DNA of 64,000 bases from Wenjunlia tyrosinilytica (GTDB lineage Bacteria > Actinomycetota > Actinomycetes > Streptomycetales > Streptomycetaceae). This document shows, piece by piece, positions 60,720 through 64,000 of the stretch. Every line of letters starts with the position of its first letter. The stretch's first letter is position 1. The stretch is taken from NCBI RefSeq assembly GCF_014646055.1, contig NZ_BMMS01000013.1, positions 1 through 64,000 on the forward strand, written 5' to 3'. The notes under the pieces were generated by a model that worked only from the letters and a program-made list of their open reading frames with translations, did not search any database and was not told the DNA's origin. The translations under genes were made by a program, and so were the position numbers.

Positions 60720-60898
60720 GCTTCTCCCCACCCGCGTCGCCCCGCGCGCCCCCAATGGGCGCCCCGGCGCACGACATTGTGCTCCGCGCACGCGGCTCGC
60801 GCATCAGGGCGACGAGAGACCGGGCGAGGGGACCCGTCGGAGCGGCGTTGGAGCGGCGAAGGGGTGCCTCAGGGCCGAGCGGCGGTGTCTTTCAGTGA

Positions 60899-60925
60899 TT
60901 GGTCTAGCCCTAGGTCTAGTCCAAT
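60899..60925 (+). promoter_or_regulatory. DasR-type (dre) site before the chitinase gene
   Basis: Two overlapping direct copies of a TGGTCTAG core, ttggtctagccc and aggtctagtccaat, resemble the dre/chitinase direct repeat (consensus near TGGTCTAGACCA). DasR, the N-acetylglucosamine-responsive GntR repressor of Streptomyces, binds such sites at chitinase promoters. Confidence 0.75.
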
Positions 60926-60928
60926 GTA

Positions 60929-60957
60929 TTGACGGGCGCATGGCAGGCCGGTATTCC
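60929..60957 (+). promoter_or_regulatory. Candidate chitinase promoter
   Basis: TTGACG (60929-60934) with a weak -10, TATTCC (60952-60957), 17 nt apart, immediately after the DasR-type site. Confidence 0.4.
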
Positions 60958-61001
60958 GGGATCAGGCGTTCGCAAGCCCCCCACCGCTCATGGAGGTCCC
61001 C

Positions 61002-62318
61002 GTGCCCGAATCCCCCCACACACCACCCCGTAGGCGCAGATCACGCCTGGTGGGAATGGTCGCGGCGCTCGCCTCGGCCGTCCTCGCCGGAGGCGGCCTG
61101 CTGGCGTCGTTCGCTCCGGAGAGCTCGGCCGCCCCGTCCGCCGCGGCGGCGGTCGGCAACAACTGGTATGCCGCGGCGCCGTATCTGATGCCGCGGGACA
61201 ACAACCCGCCCGATGCCACCGAGATCATGAACGCCACCGGCCTGAAGGCCTTCCAGCTCGCGTTCATCCTCGCCCCCAACGGCGGTGGCTGTTCGCCCAC
61301 ATGGGACGGCACCGCCGCCGTCTCCAGCGACACCCAGGTGGCCGGTGCCATCAGGTCCATCCGCGCCGCGGGAGGCGACGTCTCCGTCTCCATCGGCGGC
61401 TACGGCGGCACCAAGCTCGGCCAGACCTGCGGCAGCCCCGAGGCCACGGCCGCCGCCTACCAGCAGGTGATCGACAAGTACTCGCTCAAGGCGATCGACT
61501 TCGACCTCGAGGAGCCCGAGTACGAGAACGCGGCCGCCATCCACAACGAGATCGGCGCCGCCAAGATCCTCCAGGGCGACAATCCCGGCCTCTATGTCTC
61601 CGTCACCACGGCCGCGACCGCCGACGGCACCGGCTGGTTCGGCAAGCAGATGCTGAACGAGGCCAAGTCGCAGGGCTTCACGCCCAACAACTTCTCCATC
61701 ATGCCGTTCGACGGAGGCTTCAACGGCGCCTCCGCGCAGACCTCGGCCCTGGAGAACTTCAACTCGATCCTGCGCAGCACCTTTGGATGGGACGCGGCCA
61801 CCGCCTACGCCCACGAGGGTGTCTCGATGATGAACGGCCGCAGCGACACCGGTGAGTACTTCCGGCAGGCCGACTTCCAGACGGTGCTCGACTACGCCAC
61901 CTCGCACAAGCTGGCGCGCTACACCTTCTGGTCGCTCAACCGCGACCGGCAGTGCAGCCCGCCGGACAACAACGGCCAGACGTCCGGCACCTGCAGCAGC
62001 GTCACCCAGGCCTCGTGGGACTTCGCCAAGTACTCGGTGAAGTTCGCCGGAGCCACCCCGCCGGACGGCGGCACCACCGGCGGCACCACGGGGGGAACGA
62101 CCGGTGGCACCACCGGCGGGACGACCGGTGGCACCACCGGCGGGACCACGGGCGGCGGTGGGCAGTGCTCCGGCCTGTCCCCCTGGAACAGCCAGACCGC
62201 CTACGTCGGAGGGCAGTCGGTGAGCTACAACGGCCACAAGTGGACCGCCAAGTGGTGGACCCAGGCGGACACCCCCGGCGGCGCCGCCGGTGTGTGGACC
62301 GACAACGGCGCCTGCTGA
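61002..62318 (+). CDS. Secreted GH18 chitinase with CBM5/12 chitin-binding domain
   Basis: A 438-residue secreted chitinase. After a signal peptide (R-R-R-R-S-R-L-V-G-M-V-A-A-L-A-S) comes a GH18 barrel with S-I-G-G-Y-G-G and the catalytic D-F-D-L-E (from D-x-D-x-E). A linker of seven G-G-T-T repeats leads to a chitin-binding module (W-N-S-Q-T-A-Y-V-G-G, W-T-A-K-W-W-T-Q). It hydrolyses chitin outside the cell. I chose the GTG at 61002: GGAGG (60992-60996) stands 5 nt upstream, whereas that same GGAGG lies inside the codons if the ATG at 60990 were used. Confidence 0.93.
   Translation: MPESPHTPPRRRRSRLVGMVAALASAVLAGGGLLASFAPESSAAPSAAAAVGNNWYAAAPYLMPRDNNPPDATEIMNATGLKAFQLAFILAPNGGGCSPTWDGTAAVSSDTQVAGAIRSIRAAGGDVSVSIGGYGGTKLGQTCGSPEATAAAYQQVIDKYSLKAIDFDLEEPEYENAAAIHNEIGAAKILQGDNPGLYVSVTTAATADGTGWFGKQMLNEAKSQGFTPNNFSIMPFDGGFNGASAQTSALENFNSILRSTFGWDAATAYAHEGVSMMNGRSDTGEYFRQADFQTVLDYATSHKLARYTFWSLNRDRQCSPPDNNGQTSGTCSSVTQASWDFAKYSVKFAGATPPDGGTTGGTTGGTTGGTTGGTTGGTTGGTTGGGGQCSGLSPWNSQTAYVGGQSVSYNGHKWTAKWWTQADTPGGAAGVWTDNGAC
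62071..62157 (+). repeat. 12-nt GGT(T) linker repeat in the chitinase
   Basis: Seven copies of ggcggcaccacg-like units encode G-G-T-T. Pairs such as accggtggcaccaccggcgg recur exactly, so copy number probably varies. Confidence 0.85.
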
Positions 62319-62332
62319 CCCGGCCGCAGGAC

Positions 62333-62366
62333 GGCTGCCCCGCCCACGGGCGCGGGCGGGGCAGCC
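62333..62366 (+). terminator. Terminator after the chitinase gene
   Basis: A perfect 13-bp stem (ggctgccccgccc/gggcggggcagcc) with an 8-nt loop and TTT after it, 15 bp past the stop. Confidence 0.9.
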
Positions 62367-62440
62367 TTTGCGCTTCCTCCGGCAGCTGTCCCGCCGCGGC
62401 CCCCGCCGAGGCCCTCTTCCAGCCATGACGGGGCTTTATG

Positions 62441-62457
62441 TGAAAACGAATGTCGTT
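62441..62457 (+). promoter_or_regulatory. Small palindrome, Zur-box-like
   Basis: TGAAAACGAATGTCGTT contains AACGA-ATG-TCGTT as a perfect inverted repeat, and its left part resembles Streptomyces Zur boxes (TGAAAATG-type). It lies between two convergent genes, so no obvious gene uses it. Confidence 0.35.
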
Positions 62458-62512
62458 CCGCTACGCTGGGGTCGCCCAAAGGCGGTTGGTGAGGAACTGC
62501 TGGAGGCGCAAG

Positions 62513-62545
62513 AAGATGCTGCGCGCAGCCGGCGCGCAGCATCTT
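62513..62545. terminator. Terminator after the pirin gene
   Basis: A perfect 14-bp stem (aagatgctgcgcgc/gcgcgcagcatctt) with the 5-nt loop agccg, 11 bp past the pirin stop on the minus strand. Confidence 0.85.
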
Positions 62546-62555
62546 CCCGTGTCCC

Positions 62556-63566
62556 TCACTCGGCCGAGCGCGCGTCTCCCGGAGCGGAAGCGCCGTCATG
62601 AGGAACCGCGGACGTGGCGGGTACGGATCCGAGCCGTCCGGCCCGGTAGTCGTCCATCGCCTGCGCGATCTCCGCCCTGGTGTTCATCACGAACGGCCCG
62701 TACTGCACCACCGGTTCCCGGATCGGCTCCCCGCCCAGGAGCAGCACTTCCAGGCCGTGTGCGCGGCCGGCCCGCCCGGCGTCGGCCGCCACCGTGAGTG
62801 AGCCTCCCTCGCCGAACACCGCGAGCTGCCCGCTCCTGACCGGCCGCCCCCGCGGCCCCACGCTGCCCTCCCCGGCGAGAACGTAGGCCAGCGCGTTGAA
62901 GTCGGTGCGCCAGGGCATGCGCAGCCTCGCGCCCGGACTGAGCGTCGCGTGGACCATGGTCATGGGGGTGAAGGTCGCCCCGGGACCGTCGTGCCCCGCC
63001 ACGTTTCCGGCGATCACCCGAACCAGTGCCCCGCCGTCGTCGGAGGTCAGCAGCTTCTCCTGCCCGCCCCGGATGTCCTGGTAGCGCGGCGGGTTCCATT
63101 TGTTGGCCATGGGCAGGTTCACCCAGAGCTGGATGCCGTGGAACAGGCCCCCGGAGGCGACCAGGTGCTCCGGTGGAGCCTCGATGTGGAGGATGCCGGC
63201 CCCGGCGGTCATCCACTGCGTGTCGCCGTCGGTGATGCGACCGCCGCCGCCGTTGGAGTCCTGGTGCTCGAAGATCCCGTCGATGATGTAGGTGACCGTC
63301 TCGAACCCCCTGTGGGGATGCCACGGGGTGCCCTTCGCCTCGCCGGGGGCGTAGTCCACCTCACCCATCTGGTCCATGTGGACGAAGGGATCGAGGTCCC
63401 GCAGATCGACTCCGGCGAAGGCCCGCCGGACGGGGAATCCCTCGCCCTCGAGTCCGCTGGGAGCTGTCGTCACCGAGCGGACGGGCCGCTGGGCGGCCGT
63501 CTCGGTGTCGGAAAGGGGCGGCACCCGCGGAAGAGTGAGCGGGTTGTCCACGGTCACGGCAGGCAT
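62556..63566 (-). CDS. Pirin-family bicupin protein
   Basis: A 336-residue pirin. The N-terminal cupin has the metal-binding pattern F-V-H-M-D and H-P-H-R-G-F-E-T-V with a later Glu and H-x-E (I-L-H-I-E-A-P); the C-terminal cupin is less conserved, as usual. Bacterial pirins bind iron and some act as quercetinases; others regulate metabolism. GAGGAG lies 7-8 nt before the ATG at 63566. It is divergent from the yceI-like gene, sharing an AT-rich promoter (63600-63690). Confidence 0.92.
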   Translation of the reverse strand: MPAVTVDNPLTLPRVPPLSDTETAAQRPVRSVTTAPSGLEGEGFPVRRAFAGVDLRDLDPFVHMDQMGEVDYAPGEAKGTPWHPHRGFETVTYIIDGIFEHQDSNGGGGRITDGDTQWMTAGAGILHIEAPPEHLVASGGLFHGIQLWVNLPMANKWNPPRYQDIRGGQEKLLTSDDGGALVRVIAGNVAGHDGPGATFTPMTMVHATLSPGARLRMPWRTDFNALAYVLAGEGSVGPRGRPVRSGQLAVFGEGGSLTVAADAGRAGRAHGLEVLLLGGEPIREPVVQYGPFVMNTRAEIAQAMDDYRAGRLGSVPATSAVPHDGASAPGDARSAE

Positions 63567-63712
63567 GGTGGCTCTCCTCGGATCGCCGTGCGGTGCACTC
63601 AAGACCACCGTACGCTCGGCATCGAAAGAAGTGGTTGAAAATCGGACCACCATCGTCTATCTTGGAAGTAGTTTAATTCTGAATCACTTTCTCCGTGCCC
63701 CCAGGAGGAGCC

Positions 63713-64000
63713 ATGGGACTGTTCAACCGCACCAGGACCTCGGACGGGACCGCTTCCGCGAAGGCCTCCGCGCAGACGGCTGTCACTGCGAGGGCCGATC
63801 TCGCGGCGCTGACCGGCGACTACACGATCGACCCCACGCACAGTCGGATCGGTTTCTCCGTGCGTCACGCGATGGTCACCACGGTCCGCGGCGAGTTCAC
63901 CGAGTACGAGGGCAGGCTGCACCTCGACGGCGAGGACCCGACCCGTTCCACCGCCGAGCTGGACATCAGGGTCGACAGCATCGACACCCATCAGGCCCAG
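63713..64000 (+). CDS. YceI-family lipid-binding protein, N-terminal part (runs off window)
   Basis: The first 96 codons are present. After a 34-residue Ser/Ala/Thr-rich leader the family start is clear: G-D-Y-T-I-D-P-T-H-S-R-I-G-F-S-V-R-H, then V-R-G-E-F-T-E-Y-E-G. YceI proteins are lipocalin-like and bind isoprenoid-type lipids such as polyprenyl quinones; no secretion signal is seen here, so it may be cytoplasmic. AGGAGGAG stands 2-7 nt before the ATG. Streptomyces often has yceI beside a MarR/HxlR regulator or pirin. Confidence 0.9.
   Translation, partial: MGLFNRTRTSDGTASAKASAQTAVTARADLAALTGDYTIDPTHSRIGFSVRHAMVTTVRGEFTEYEGRLHLDGEDPTRSTAELDIRVDSIDTHQAQ

Overview
The window looks like a Streptomyces chromosome. 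G+C is very high, third codon positions are almost all G or C, and GTG/TTG starts and 4-bp ATGA/GTGA overlaps are frequent. It carries bldG with its partner anti-sigma gene, a dTMP kinase fused to an MFS-like membrane domain, a DasR-type site before a chitinase gene, and a single TTA (bldA-type) codon in a toxin gene. From memory, the gene order acsA...HAD phosphatase-tadZABC-pilins-helicase-bldG-anti-sigma-hppA-methyltransferase-topA-tmk-holB-protease matches the conserved core of S. coelicolor (about SCO3563 down to SCO3540). No database search was possible.

Layout. 1-8.3 kb: the 5' end of acetyl-CoA synthetase, a SulP transporter/beta-carbonic anhydrase fusion, a deacetylase-like lipoprotein, a CooC-like ATPase, a Fic-like protein with a degenerate motif, and an HAD phosphatase. 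8.7-14.6 kb: a compact tad/flp-type pilus cluster (TadZ, A, B, C, a 64-residue pilin-like protein, TadE-like, TadG-like). 14.2-18 kb: an MrfA/YprA-like helicase, convergent with and overlapping the last tad gene, then bldG and its anti-sigma partner. 18.7-36.4 kb: proton-pumping pyrophosphatase, small lipoprotein, methyltransferase, DUF2752 protein, topoisomerase I, dTMP kinase fusion, DNA polymerase III delta', a degenerate esterase and a lipoprotein protease.

At 36.5 kb a tRNA-Thr(CGT) gene marks the change from core to accessory DNA. It is followed by an orphan small gene, a TPR-protein fragment and a type VII secretion (ESX) locus at 37.98-50.37 kb: three small helical WXG100-like or DUF proteins, a 738-residue polymorphic toxin with a candidate nuclease C terminus of lower G+C, its probable immunity gene, a small membrane protein, EccD, an EspI-like ATPase, the triple-ATPase EccC, and a DUF6177-like protein. 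EccB, EccE and a mycosin are not present. This locus is the best candidate for a little-described system.

The right end (50.4-64 kb) is a secretome region: a regulator divergent from a subtilisin-like protease and a phosphoesterase that share a nearly identical C-terminal domain, three small hypothetical genes, a MarR/NmrA divergent pair with operators, a phytase-like secreted esterase, an SDR, a GH18 chitinase, a pirin and the start of a YceI protein.

Tandem repeats recur across the window. They lie in loops and tails of proteins (carbonic anhydrase, deacetylase, helicase and TadG tails, Tmk tail, degenerate esterase, DUF5994, chitinase linker) and in gaps between genes (after tadC, before hppA, before the 64-aa membrane protein, after topA, before the protease).
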